NCBI GenBank assembly: GCA_050789445.1
Contig: JAILXR010000001.1
Coordinates: 744,001-808,000 of the forward strand
Origin: JAWSVE01 sp050789445
GTDB taxonomy: Bacteria > Pseudomonadota > Gammaproteobacteria > Pseudomonadales > Cellvibrionaceae
DNA: 64,000 bases
Direction of reading: 5' to 3'
The notes under the pieces are model-generated. The model did not search any database. It saw only the letters and a program-made list of their open reading frames with translations, and had not been told where the DNA came from. Both the position numbers and the translations under genes were made by a program. This document shows positions 52,658 to 61,848 of the stretch, one piece after another (within the stretch, counting starts at the first letter, position 1; each line of letters opens with the position of its first letter).

Positions 52658-52838
52658 GCGCGGCCTCTAGGGGCGCTAACAGGTGTCTCGTGAGAAAGTG
52701 AAAAGCTTGTAAGTGCTTGAATTAAAATGGATAACGGCCTAGCCTTCTAAGCCGTGGGTCAGAGGTTCGAATCCTCTCGGGCGCGCCAATTTTTAGTTAA
52801 ACTAGCCTTGCGATTGATTGTTTGATATTTGTTTTGAT

Positions 52839-52915
52839 GGTGGCTGTAGCTCAGTTGGTAGAGCTCTGGATTGTGATTCCAGCGGTCGCGGGTTCAAGCC
52901 CCGTCAGCCACCCCA
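52839..52915 (+). tRNA. tRNA-His (anticodon GTG)
   Basis: Acceptor GTGGCTG / CAGCCAC with an encoded extra G at -1 (52839) opposite discriminator C, diagnostic for tRNA-His; CCA is encoded. The anticodon stem-loop CTGGATTGTGATTCCAG gives GTG. It is separated from tRNA-Pro/Arg by the island; in relatives the three are adjacent. Confidence 0.97.
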
Positions 52916-52954
52916 TTTTCTTTTGATTTTCTTTCTTTTTTTATTTTTTCTCTT

Positions 52955-54079
52955 TTATTTTATCTCTGTGGTTCTTTCTGCAAATTGATTTTTATCTGCG
53001 ATGGATAAAAATTCTTCTCCTAGTAGCTCACTTAATTTTTTACATTCAGTCCACACTTTTTGTCTTTCTGCATCCCGATTAAAAAAGCGTTTGAAATCAT
53101 TCCTGTCAGGAAGTCGGTTGAAAGGTAATTTTTTTATGAAGCTTTCAGAAGGGCTAATTAAAATAACATTGTCGAGTTCTTTTGCAGCTGCTCTGCGTTT
53201 TTTATAGGGTTTATCAAACCAATTTGGAATCAAGTGCGAATAAAAATGTGGATATAGAATAAAGCCGTCATCACTCCAAAGTCGACTGGGGATAGGGTGG
53301 TAATCCAGTAGCCCGCCATCGCGATACATTCCATTTTGCGTGTTAGGAATATTATCGATCCCTTTCATCACATAAGGTATAGAGCCGCTAGCAGATAATG
53401 CAGTAATTAAATTGTTGTTATCAAGATTGATTAGCGTGTTTGAAAATTTTGAATCTTTGGCAATAGGTGTCGGTGAGCGAGAGTCGGTAAAAATAATTCG
53501 TTGGTATTGGCTCGATAATAAATCGCTATTGATAGCGTTTCTGATAACAGACGATGCTAAGCCGGCTAGTAGAAGTATGTTCTTTTCGCTAGTAATTAAC
53601 CCTTTGCATTTAACAGCGCCGCAGTGAAAGTTAAACATGTCACTGGAAAGGATTTCTGCTATTGCTGAGTCCGTCAAAAATTTTCGAATGATAATATCGG
53701 TTTCACGCTGTACATCAGCATGTGTTCCGGAATTTCCATAATGTTGGTCAATATAAGCTTGGGCGAAATTATCTAACGCTTGCTCCGCGTTTTTTTGAGC
53801 TGCAGCTGCTAACTTCCAAGCGCCAACTGAGGTTCCGAATAGATCTATTCGTTTATTTTCTTGAATATTATTTTGAATAGTACTCGTTAATCTTTTTTGT
53901 AAGGCTACATCTGATGGTAACCATTCAGAGAAGATTGCTTTGTCTAGACCGTAAATGCCTAGCCATTTTGCAGCGCCAGAAGCGCCAAATATGGAGCTGA
54001 TGTCCGTTGGCGATAAACCATTTTTTTGAATGTGATTAAATGCTTTTTTACCGGCTTGAATGGATAAAAGAGGGGACAC
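52955..54079 (-). CDS. Patatin-like phospholipase family protein
   Basis: A 374-residue protein. The nucleophile elbow is LFGTSVGAWK (Ser84, GxSxG) and the catalytic Asp is in YRDGGLLDYHP (DGG), the Ser-Asp dyad of patatins. A glycine loop IFGASGAAKW near residue 33 could supply the oxyanion hole. Patatins hydrolyse ester bonds of phospholipids or acylglycerols. No signal peptide or membrane helix is obvious. It is downstream of the tRNA-His gene on the opposite strand, convergent with it. Confidence 0.8.
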   Translation of the reverse strand: MSPLLSIQAGKKAFNHIQKNGLSPTDISSIFGASGAAKWLGIYGLDKAIFSEWLPSDVALQKRLTSTIQNNIQENKRIDLFGTSVGAWKLAAAAQKNAEQALDNFAQAYIDQHYGNSGTHADVQRETDIIIRKFLTDSAIAEILSSDMFNFHCGAVKCKGLITSEKNILLLAGLASSVIRNAINSDLLSSQYQRIIFTDSRSPTPIAKDSKFSNTLINLDNNNLITALSASGSIPYVMKGIDNIPNTQNGMYRDGGLLDYHPIPSRLWSDDGFILYPHFYSHLIPNWFDKPYKKRRAAAKELDNVILISPSESFIKKLPFNRLPDRNDFKRFFNRDAERQKVWTECKKLSELLGEEFLSIADKNQFAERTTEIK

Positions 54080-54179
54080 GTTTTACCAGCTTGAAAAAAT
54101 TGATTTGAAGGCTGACGAAAGGAATTCCTTTTCCTGTTCTGCTTTGTTCTGTTTAAATAAAATAATACAAAAGTTAAAG

Positions 54180-54899
54180 CTATGGGAGTAAAAGGCCGCC
54201 ATCTACGTCCATTGTTGTGCCGGTAACATAATCGGCTGTCATTAAATAACTAACTGCACCGGCAACTTCTTCAGGCTTTCCTGGTCTGCTAATGGCTTGG
54301 TCTGCTGTCATGGATTTTAATTGTTTGTCTTTGTTTTCTGCCATCCAAGAATGCATGGTGGTATCAATAGTGCCTGGTGCAACGCAATTAATCCTGATGG
54401 GAGCAATTTCTAAAGCGATGGCTCGACAAAAACCTTCGACGGCATTTCCTACGCAACTAATCGACGAGGTTCCGGGTTTGCATTTTCGGGCAATAACGCC
54501 GCTCACTAATGTGATGGAGCCGTTCTCGCTCATGAAGGGAACACCGGTTCGAACTAGGTTTGTATAACCCCAAAATTTTCCAAAGGCTTCTGAGAACTGT
54601 TCGGGTGTTTGTTTCATGAAAGGAGCTACTGTTCTGTTTGCCCCTGTTGCGTTTCCGACAAGATGATCGATCGTACCAATTTCAGTGAACAAGGCTTTGA
54701 GTTTGTCGGCATCGTGAATATCGATTGAAGCAAAATGTATGTCGGCTGAAATGCTCGCTTTTGCTTGCTCAATGTATTTTTCTGAGCGTCCAATTGCCCA
54801 TACGTTGGCTCCGGCTTCTGCTGCTTGTTTGGTGATTTCTAAGCCGATACCGGATGTACCGCCAACAACGACGACATTTTTGTTTTTAAGATCTGACAT
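54180..54899 (-). CDS. SDR-family protein lacking the canonical catalytic Tyr/Lys
   Basis: A 239-residue short-chain dehydrogenase/reductase fold. The cofactor loop GGTSGIG (13-19) and a basic residue after strand 2 (AIGRSEKY) suggest NADP(H) binding. The place of the catalytic YxxxK is taken by SSISCVGNAVEGFCRA, with neither Tyr nor Lys at the expected positions; the preceding Ser (TLVSGV) remains. The C-terminus ends in the usual YVTGTTMDVDGGLLLP. Similar Tyr-less SDRs occur in proteobacteria with unknown activity. Confidence 0.85.
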   Translation of the reverse strand: MSDLKNKNVVVVGGTSGIGLEITKQAAEAGANVWAIGRSEKYIEQAKASISADIHFASIDIHDADKLKALFTEIGTIDHLVGNATGANRTVAPFMKQTPEQFSEAFGKFWGYTNLVRTGVPFMSENGSITLVSGVIARKCKPGTSSISCVGNAVEGFCRAIALEIAPIRINCVAPGTIDTTMHSWMAENKDKQLKSMTADQAISRPGKPEEVAGAVSYLMTADYVTGTTMDVDGGLLLP

Positions 54900-55367
54900 G
54901 TTGCCTCTCTATTTATAAATTATGATTTTGCTTTTCGTTTTTGTCTTGGTTATTTGTTTGGATTTTCTGCTTTAGTTTGTTTGAGACTGACGAAATAGGC
55001 TATGTTTTCTAGTGCGTATTAATACTCTCTTTTGACGTTAACGTTATTGAGACGATTAAAAGATGTTTTAAAGTGTAAATCTTGGTGGGTGATTCAATAT
55101 AATCTACCTATATTTCACTTTATATATTAACTTTAACTGATTGATTTTATGGGATAAAATTTAATATTCTAGAATTCACATTAACATGCAGGTGTCTGCA
55201 AGCAGCATGCCCTTCATCCGTTTCTTGTCGTTATAAAACAAGGTAATATTCGAGCCCTCAAGTATCACTCTAATAATAACCGCTCTTGCTAAAAGTTCTG
55301 CTTTATCACTGTGAATGTGAAGTAGACAGATAATAATTTAATTCAGTTAGAGCCTGAGGAGATTCAA
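54900..55367. other. Divergent intergenic region, no gene seen
   Basis: About 470 AT-rich bases between the SDR gene and the PQQ dehydrogenase gene. It must contain both promoters; none was assigned. A small inverted repeat GCATG-like cluster near 55183-55211 (ATGCAGGTGTCTGCAAGCAG) is the only structure noticed. Confidence 0.4.
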
Positions 55368-57638
55368 TTGCCCATTTCCAGATTTTTTTCTGTTCGAGCT
55401 AACTCTTTATTTAGTCGCTCACTTGGTTTGTCTGCCAGTTCAATTGTTGGATCATTAATTTTAGTGCTAGCTACTCTACCGACATTTGCGGCGAATGAAA
55501 ATATTCAAAAAGGTAACGAAGTGTTTCAAAGTCATTGTGCTCGCTGTCATTTGCCGCTTGAAATGCAAACACGCGTTAATGCGAACTGGGTTGGTAAGGG
55601 ATCTGACGAGCTTTTCAAAAAAATTAAATTGACGATGCCGGGCGAACAACCTGGTTCGTTGGGCAATCAACAATACATTGATGTCACTGCTTATATTCTG
55701 AATCTTGTTGATGTGGCTATTCCAGAAAAAAAATTGAACGAAAAAGCCTTGGCTTCGATAAAAATTGTTCCGGTTGAAAGCAATGTCTCTGATGCGGATA
55801 AAGCGAAATCGCAAAATTGGATCAGCTTGAATGGTGATCTAAATGCAACGCGTTATTCGCCCTTAGAGCAAATCAATAAAGAAAATGTCAAAGACTTAAA
55901 AATTGCATGGCGCTTCGATGCGGGCATGTTTGGCCCGACACCGGAGATGATTAACTTGTCATCGCCGATTGTTATCGATGGAACCATGTATGCGACGGCA
56001 GGGCAAACGCGTAATGTTGTTGCAATAGACCCTGCTAATGGACAGCTGCGTTGGATGTGGCGGCCGAATGAAGGTAAGCGATTTGAAGATGCACCGCGTA
56101 AAGGTTCGGGTCGTGCAGTTGCTTATTGGAAGAAAGGAAAACAAGAAAGAATTTTTACTGTAACACCGGGATATTTTTTGGTTGCTTTAAATCCTTCAAC
56201 TGGTTTACCTGATCCAACCTTTGGTAAGGGTGGATGGATTGATTTAAGGGACGGTTTAAGACTTGGAAAAGGTCGGGACGATATCGATATTGGTTTGAAC
56301 AAGCCACCATTAGTTGTCGGTGATGTCATTGTTGTTGGTGCTGCCCATCTTGTGAGTTTTTGGCCGAAATCTGCTTCAAATGTGAAAGGTGATGTTCGCG
56401 GCTTTGATGCAAAAACGGGAAAGTTATTGTGGACATTCAAAACGATTCCAGAAAGCGGACAGCCGGGATCTGAAACTTGGTTGAAGGGTTCTGAAAAATT
56501 CACAGGTAACGCGGGCGTATGGGCGCCAATGTCGGCTGATGAAGAATTGGGATTAGTTTATTTGCCCGTCGAATCGGCAACGGGTGATCGCTATGGTGGA
56601 GATAGACCTGGAAATAATTTATACGCGAATAGTTTAGTGGCTCTTGATGTAAAAACGGGTAAGCGCCGCTGGCATTACCAAATTATTCATCATGATATTT
56701 GGGATTGGGATAATCCAAACGCGCCAATTCTTGCCGATCTACCTAACGGAAAAAAATTGGTTGTTCAATTAACTAAGCAGTCTTTTGCGTACGTCTTTGA
56801 TCGAAAAACAGGGAAGCCTATTTGGCCGATTGTAGAAACACCTGTGCCCCAAACTGATGTGCCTGGTGAGTGGACTTCGCCAACACAACCGTTCCCAACA
56901 AAGCCTGCGGCTTATGATCGTCAAGGAATCAGTGAAGATGATTTAATTGATTTCACACCTGAATTGTTTGCTAAAGCAAAAGAAGCGATAAAACCTTTTC
57001 GTTTAGGGTCTTTGTATACACCTCCTTCTTTAGCAGATGATCCAGATGGCACGAAAGGGACATTGAGTGTGCCCTCGGCAACAGGCGGTACAAATTGGGA
57101 AGGCGGAAGTTATGATCCCGATACCGGTATGTTATACGTCCCGTCTTTTACAGCGGCGTCTTTGTTGTCTCTTGCGAGTGATCCGAAACGTTCTAGTGTG
57201 AAATATATTTATGGCGGAAAGCTACGAGTGCCAAAAATAGAAAAATTACCGCTAGTTAAGCCACCATGGGGACGAATAACCGCGATCGACTTGAACTCTG
57301 GTGATCATAAATGGCAAGTTCCTAATGGCGATACACCGGAAGATGTAACAAATCATCCGGCATTAAAAGGCGTAAAAATTCCGCGCACAGGAAAGCCAAC
57401 CCGTTCAGGTTTATTGCTAACAAAAAATATGTTGTTTGCAGGAGAGGGAAGAGGTGGTAGCCCAGTCTTTCGTGCACACGATAAAGCTAGTGGCGATATC
57501 ATTTCAGAAATCACGTTACCTGCAACGCAAACGGGTCAACCAATAACCTATATGCATGACGGTAAGCAATATATTGTGATGGCCGTTGGTGATGGAAAAA
57601 CACCGGGCGGTTTTGTTGCGTTGTCTTTACCTGAGTGA
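55368..57638 (+). CDS. PQQ-dependent dehydrogenase with N-terminal cytochrome c domain
   Basis: A 756-residue periplasmic quinohaemoprotein. A signal peptide (about 1-41) is followed by a cytochrome c domain with haem motif CARCH (residues 57-61) and an eight-bladed quinoprotein propeller, with repeated TGKLLWTFKT / TGKRRWHYQI-type blades, HHDIWDWDNPNAP and GGTNWEGGSYDPDTGMLYVP. The start is TTG at 55368, supported by SD GAGGAG (55356-55361) with 6-base spacing and no suitable ATG. Cytochrome at the N-terminus differs from type II alcohol dehydrogenases, where it is C-terminal. The substrate, likely an alcohol or sugar, is unknown. No pqq genes are nearby. Confidence 0.9.
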   Translation: MPISRFFSVRANSLFSRSLGLSASSIVGSLILVLATLPTFAANENIQKGNEVFQSHCARCHLPLEMQTRVNANWVGKGSDELFKKIKLTMPGEQPGSLGNQQYIDVTAYILNLVDVAIPEKKLNEKALASIKIVPVESNVSDADKAKSQNWISLNGDLNATRYSPLEQINKENVKDLKIAWRFDAGMFGPTPEMINLSSPIVIDGTMYATAGQTRNVVAIDPANGQLRWMWRPNEGKRFEDAPRKGSGRAVAYWKKGKQERIFTVTPGYFLVALNPSTGLPDPTFGKGGWIDLRDGLRLGKGRDDIDIGLNKPPLVVGDVIVVGAAHLVSFWPKSASNVKGDVRGFDAKTGKLLWTFKTIPESGQPGSETWLKGSEKFTGNAGVWAPMSADEELGLVYLPVESATGDRYGGDRPGNNLYANSLVALDVKTGKRRWHYQIIHHDIWDWDNPNAPILADLPNGKKLVVQLTKQSFAYVFDRKTGKPIWPIVETPVPQTDVPGEWTSPTQPFPTKPAAYDRQGISEDDLIDFTPELFAKAKEAIKPFRLGSLYTPPSLADDPDGTKGTLSVPSATGGTNWEGGSYDPDTGMLYVPSFTAASLLSLASDPKRSSVKYIYGGKLRVPKIEKLPLVKPPWGRITAIDLNSGDHKWQVPNGDTPEDVTNHPALKGVKIPRTGKPTRSGLLLTKNMLFAGEGRGGSPVFRAHDKASGDIISEITLPATQTGQPITYMHDGKQYIVMAVGDGKTPGGFVALSLPE

Positions 57639-57665
57639 CTATTTGCTATTGTTATTTGCTTTCAA

Positions 57666-57703
57666 AAAAAATCCCGATTGAAGTATTTTGGTCGGGATTT
57701 TTT
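57666..57703. terminator. Bidirectional terminator after the PQQ dehydrogenase gene
   Basis: AAAAATCCCGA / TCGGGATTTTT stem with a T-run, between convergent genes. Confidence 0.88.
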
Positions 57704-57739
57704 ATGTATGAATAAAAGGTGAAAATTATAAAATAGTTG

Positions 57740-58525
57740 TTATTTTTCTTTCACGACGCCATTACGTAAAACACCAACACCCTCTAAAGAAATTTCAACA
57801 ATATCTCCAGGTACTATTGCCTTGGTTGTTCCGGGTGTACCAGAATAAATAATGTCGCCGGGAAGGAGAGTAACGAACTGACTAATGTAGCTAACAATAG
57901 TCGCGACATTAAAAATTAATAAATCGGTATTTGAACTTTGTCTGATTTCGCCATTTACTCGAGTTTCGAGCAATAAGTTATCAGGATCTAAACCAGTCAC
58001 AATATAAGGGCCGATAGGGCCAAACGTATCCGATCCTTTTGCGCGAAACCATTGTAAATCTGAACGCTGCCAGCCGCGTTCACTGACATCATTGCCAATA
58101 GATATTCCGAATACATAATCTTTGGCCTCTTCGACAGAAACTTTAGACGCTTTTTTTCCGATGACTAACACCATCTCACCTTCGTAATGAAGGTTAGTGG
58201 AATCTTTCGGTGCGATAATATTTTCTTCGTGAGCAATGAGTGATGTTGGGAATTTAGTAAAAAGGCCAGGGTATTCTAGAGGTGACCTGTCGCCAATGTG
58301 ACTTTTGTAGTTTAATCCAACAGCGATTACTTTAGACGGCTCTATAGGCGTTAAGATTTTGACATCGTTTAGCTTAATTTTTTTCCCTGTTGGCTTTGGG
58401 TTTTCTAATATATCCCCGTTCAATTCTTCGATAGTGTCGCCAATAAGAATACCAAACGAGCTTTTATTGTTATGTTCGTATCGTAAATAAGTGGTTGTAG
58501 CTGTTGTGCTGCTGGCCGATGCCAT
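57740..58525 (-). CDS. Fumarylacetoacetate hydrolase family protein
   Basis: A 261-residue FAH-fold enzyme. VIAVGLNYKSH begins the C-terminal domain, HYEGEMVLVIGKKAS has the metal-binding Glu residues, and GISIGNDVSERGWQ, WFRAKGSDTFGPIGPYIV and PGDIIYSGTPGTT are family motifs. Members act on 2-keto acids such as 2-oxo-hepta-3-ene-dioate, acylpyruvates or oxaloacetate. A decarboxylase for oxaloacetate would parallel oadA here, but the substrate cannot be read from sequence. It appears monocistronic. Confidence 0.87.
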   Translation of the reverse strand: MASASSTTATTTYLRYEHNNKSSFGILIGDTIEELNGDILENPKPTGKKIKLNDVKILTPIEPSKVIAVGLNYKSHIGDRSPLEYPGLFTKFPTSLIAHEENIIAPKDSTNLHYEGEMVLVIGKKASKVSVEEAKDYVFGISIGNDVSERGWQRSDLQWFRAKGSDTFGPIGPYIVTGLDPDNLLLETRVNGEIRQSSNTDLLIFNVATIVSYISQFVTLLPGDIIYSGTPGTTKAIVPGDIVEISLEGVGVLRNGVVKEK

Positions 58526-58833
58526 ACTAACTCCTAATATAAAACTGAATGATAAAAAATAAGTTCGCTATTTATATGTAAGCGTTTTATCGGTGAGTAT
58601 TTTACAGGTGATCTTTTTGTAAATGAAATGAAGACTGAAAAATAATGGGCTGGTGTATCCATGAATACTCCGATTATGCATTCTTATAAGTAAGCGCTGT
58701 ATCGTGAATGCTGTATCAATGAGAGAAGTAAATTTACAACATTGTGCTTTTGGGGCATGTTATTTCGATCCACATCATGTATAAATGGAAAGTCCTATCT
58801 AAGCATAAAACACGTGTGAGCCGGAAGCTGACC

Positions 58834-59655
58834 ATGGCTAAGAATCGTAAAAGCATCAGTGAGAAAACAGCTAATCTATCGGGTGGTTACTTTCGTCAAA
58901 CATTAACAGCTAGCGTATTTTGGCTGCTGGCTTCTATCGTGGCGTTAAGTTTGTCTTCACTGGCTCTGTCCGATCCTCTGATTGATATTGGTGAAGAAGG
59001 GGAGTTCTCGTTTGTTCGCCTTCAATTTGATACGCAAGGCGGATCCTTTCGCTTTAGCCCATGGTCTACAGATTTCCCCGCAGCGGATAAAAATTTTCTG
59101 AAAGGTGTTTCTCGTTTAACCAATATCAAAATAAATAGACAGCCTATTGTTAAACGATTGGACGACAAAGATATATTTAATTATCCATTTTTGTATGCGG
59201 TAGAAATGGGCCGTAATGGCGGTGTTCGGTTTTCTTCTGATGAATTAAATAATTTACGTGAGTATTTAAAGCGTGGTGGTTTTCTTTTTGTTGATGATTT
59301 TTGGGGTACTCAGCAATGGGATAATTTTTATCGAACGTTTCAGGTTATTTTTCCTGAGAAGGAATTGGTAGAATTAAAAAATGATCATGAAATTTTTCAT
59401 GGGTTTTATGATGTTGACGGCGCTCAAATGATTCCTGCTCTCAGTAATTATTCCAACAGACCCGAGTCTGATATTGAATATGCATCTAATCACGCGATTC
59501 TCGACGATGATGGACGTGTTATGGTGTTGATCAATTGGAATTCAGATATAGGCGATGGCTGGGAACACACGTATCATTCCGACTATCCTACAAAATATGC
59601 CAATCTAGCGTATCGTTTAGGGATTAATTATTTGGTTTATTCGTTAACTCATTAG
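58834..59655 (+). CDS. DUF4159 domain protein, exported
   Basis: About 273 residues with a hydrophobic N-terminal segment (TASVFWLLASIVALSLSSLA), probably a signal or anchor, and a DUF4159 domain: FSFVRLQFDTQGGSFRF, LREYLKRGGFLFVDDFWG, VFPEKELVELKNDHEIFHGF, NWNSDIGDGWEH. The domain has a glutamine-amidotransferase-like fold of unknown function and is often encoded near MoxR/DUF58 genes, which are absent here. The ATG at 58834 follows an SD (GGAAG). A longer frame from GTG 58744 or ATG 58777 is possible. Confidence 0.82.
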   Translation: MAKNRKSISEKTANLSGGYFRQTLTASVFWLLASIVALSLSSLALSDPLIDIGEEGEFSFVRLQFDTQGGSFRFSPWSTDFPAADKNFLKGVSRLTNIKINRQPIVKRLDDKDIFNYPFLYAVEMGRNGGVRFSSDELNNLREYLKRGGFLFVDDFWGTQQWDNFYRTFQVIFPEKELVELKNDHEIFHGFYDVDGAQMIPALSNYSNRPESDIEYASNHAILDDDGRVMVLINWNSDIGDGWEHTYHSDYPTKYANLAYRLGINYLVYSLTH

Positions 59656-59714
59656 TTATTATGCTTACTGCTGGTAGCGTATATTTATAAAAACTATAAT
59701 TTAAGAGCTTATCT

Positions 59715-60530
59715 ATGCTGTTTCAACAGAAAAAAATTCAAACACTACTTGGTAAAATCAATGTTCATATGACTGGATCAGGACCGGCGATGGTTTGCTG
59801 GCCCAGTTTAATGATGTCTGGCTTGATGTGGGAAGGGCAAGCCAAGTATTTTGGTGATTCTTATCAAATGATTTTAATTGATTCTCCCGGACATGGTGAG
59901 AGTGAACTATTGGACAAAGTATTCACAATGGAAGATTGCGCGAAATGTTTACAAGAAATTCTTGATGCGCTGAATATTAATGAGTGTGTGCTACTCGGTA
60001 ACTCTTGGGGCGGAATGATGGGCGGTGTTTTTGCTGCTTTATATCCTGAGAGAACACGGGCAGCTGTATTGATGAATTGTACGGCGTCGATTGCTAGTGA
60101 AAAACAAAAATCAGAATATGCGGTATCAGTATCACTGTTAAGAGATCTAGATGAATATCCTGACTCGTTAGTTGAATTATCTGTAAAAGCTTTTGCAGGT
60201 GAAACGACAGAAAATACAAAACCTGTAGTCGTGGAATATATTAAGTCAATCGTGAAGCGTGTTGATCCTAAATCTGTGAGCTGGGCGATTGAAAGTGTTG
60301 TGCCTATGAGGGAGGATCAACATGCATTACTACAGACAATTCAAACACCAGTGTTTGTAGTGACAGGGAAAGAAGATAGAACGTTTAGTGTTGACGAAAC
60401 AAAAGCGATGGCCGATTCCATCCCGAATGCTATTTTTAAAGTGTTACCCAGAGTAGGACATTTGGCAGCTCTTGAAGCGCCTGAAATAGTGAATAAAGAA
60501 ATCGATAGTTTTTTAAAGTCGATTACTTAA
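59715..60530 (+). CDS. Alpha/beta hydrolase
   Basis: A 271-residue soluble hydrolase: MILIDSPGHGES, nucleophile elbow LLGNSWGGMMGG (Ser in GNSWGG), catalytic Asp in VVTGKEDRTFS and His in PRVGHLAALEAPE. The cap region is helical. The fold is the same as BioH/3-oxoadipate enol-lactonase-type enzymes; substrate unknown. It lies 59 bases after the DUF4159 gene, on the same strand. Confidence 0.87.
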   Translation: MLFQQKKIQTLLGKINVHMTGSGPAMVCWPSLMMSGLMWEGQAKYFGDSYQMILIDSPGHGESELLDKVFTMEDCAKCLQEILDALNINECVLLGNSWGGMMGGVFAALYPERTRAAVLMNCTASIASEKQKSEYAVSVSLLRDLDEYPDSLVELSVKAFAGETTENTKPVVVEYIKSIVKRVDPKSVSWAIESVVPMREDQHALLQTIQTPVFVVTGKEDRTFSVDETKAMADSIPNAIFKVLPRVGHLAALEAPEIVNKEIDSFLKSIT

Positions 60531-60552
60531 ATATTGCACCTATAAATTATTA

Positions 60553-60936
60553 ATGATGAAAGAGTGTAATTCCTGTGGCAAATGCTGCATAAAATACAGC
60601 AATGGCGATTTATCCGCGTCCGTTAGTGATATTGAGTTGTGGGACATGATGCGTCCTGATATTTACAAATACGTTCGCAAAGGAGAAATTTGGTTTGACC
60701 CCGTCACAGGCAAACAAATAGAATTGTGTCCTTGGCTAAGAAAGAGCCCAGATAACAAATACACCTGCGATATTTATTATGATCGACCAGAAGACTGTCG
60801 ACATTATCCCGTCACCATTGAGCAAATGGTTAATGATGAATGTGAAATGCTCGAACCAAAAGATTTCAAGACGCCTTCAGAAGCACAAAAGAAGTTAGAT
60901 AAAATAATGATCGACAGCCGACCTGCCGTTGAATAA
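60553..60936 (+). CDS. YkgJ-family cysteine cluster protein
   Basis: A 127-residue protein with the Cys pattern CNSCGKCCIKY, LCPWL and TCDIYYDRPEDCRHYP, the zinc- or Fe/S-chelating motif of the YkgJ/UPF0153 group, annotated as possible Fe-S oxidoreductases. The function is unknown. Two adjacent ATG codons open the frame. It follows the alpha/beta hydrolase after 22 bases and precedes the SseB-like gene. Confidence 0.85.
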   Translation: MMKECNSCGKCCIKYSNGDLSASVSDIELWDMMRPDIYKYVRKGEIWFDPVTGKQIELCPWLRKSPDNKYTCDIYYDRPEDCRHYPVTIEQMVNDECEMLEPKDFKTPSEAQKKLDKIMIDSRPAVE

Positions 60937-60972
60937 TTAATTCGAAGAAAATATGAATATGGATATGTCAGA

Positions 60973-61818
60973 GTGAATCAAGCTGAAGAGAATCAACTCG
61001 AAAGATTATTGCGATTAGCGTCTACTGAGCCAGCCCACCGTCCTGAATTTTGCTCTGTCTTGATGTCGTCGACAATATATATTCTGGGTAACACTGGAAC
61101 TATTCCAGATAAACCTGGAGAAGTTGAATTAACTGCAGGAAGCAGCATTAATATTGTTAACTGGGAAAAACCTGATGGCTCACCTGTGATTCCATTTTTC
61201 ACCTCAATTGAAGTGTTACAAAAATCAATTGATAGCGAGCAATCTTATTTAGCGATCCCGACAAGTTCTTTGTTTGAAATGACATTGGGCGCAGTTTTGT
61301 TTTTAAACCCTAAGTCGGATCATGGAAAAGAATTCATTCCGGATGAAATCGAACATCTTTTATCTGTAGGGTTAAGTCAGCCTTCGAATCAGCGCGTTGT
61401 TGAAGAGGATACGCATGTGTTATTAGGTCAGCCATCTGATATTCCTTCTAAGATGATTGATTCTTTAACGCAGTTATTTGCAAAACATAAAATAGTTAAG
61501 AATGCGTATTTAGCGTTGATGCATGATCAATCAATTGATGACAAGCCTCATCTTATCGTCGGTATTGAATTTATTGAAAACGAAGAGGCTAAGGTGGTAG
61601 AAGTTTTCAATGATCAACAATTGGAGCTAATCATGCGAGAAGCGGGTAATGTTGCAGCCGATTCAGCCCCAAAAGGGGAGTCTGTTGATTTGTGTGTGGT
61701 ATCTAAAGGCGAAGAAGGTATAAGCCAATATTTTATCAATCAAACAAAACCGTTTTATGAAAAGTCTTGGGGAGACAAATTGTCTGCGTCTCCTCAAGAA
61801 AATCACACAAAAAACTAA
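60973..61818 (+). CDS. SseB-like protein (enhanced serine sensitivity family)
   Basis: A 281-residue soluble protein with the SseB N-terminal domain (ENQLERLLRLASTEPAHRPE, FCSVLMSSTIYIL, SYLAIPTSSLFEMT, GAVLFLNPKSDHGKEFIPDE) and a C-terminal SseB_C-type domain. E. coli SseB modulates serine sensitivity when overproduced; its biochemical role is unknown. The start is GTG at 60973. An ATG seven bases upstream is out of frame and stops at once. It is convergent with the M48 peptidase gene, 30 bases apart. Confidence 0.82.
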   Translation: MNQAEENQLERLLRLASTEPAHRPEFCSVLMSSTIYILGNTGTIPDKPGEVELTAGSSINIVNWEKPDGSPVIPFFTSIEVLQKSIDSEQSYLAIPTSSLFEMTLGAVLFLNPKSDHGKEFIPDEIEHLLSVGLSQPSNQRVVEEDTHVLLGQPSDIPSKMIDSLTQLFAKHKIVKNAYLALMHDQSIDDKPHLIVGIEFIENEEAKVVEVFNDQQLELIMREAGNVAADSAPKGESVDLCVVSKGEEGISQYFINQTKPFYEKSWGDKLSASPQENHTKN

Positions 61819-61848
61819 CGATGACTGATTGGTGTTTTTAATGACAGC

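Noticed and set aside
52743..52788. Second functional tRNA-Arg(TCT)
   Set aside because: Only the 3' 46 bases are intact; the acceptor 5' strand and D-arm are missing or scrambled, so it is an att repeat or remnant.
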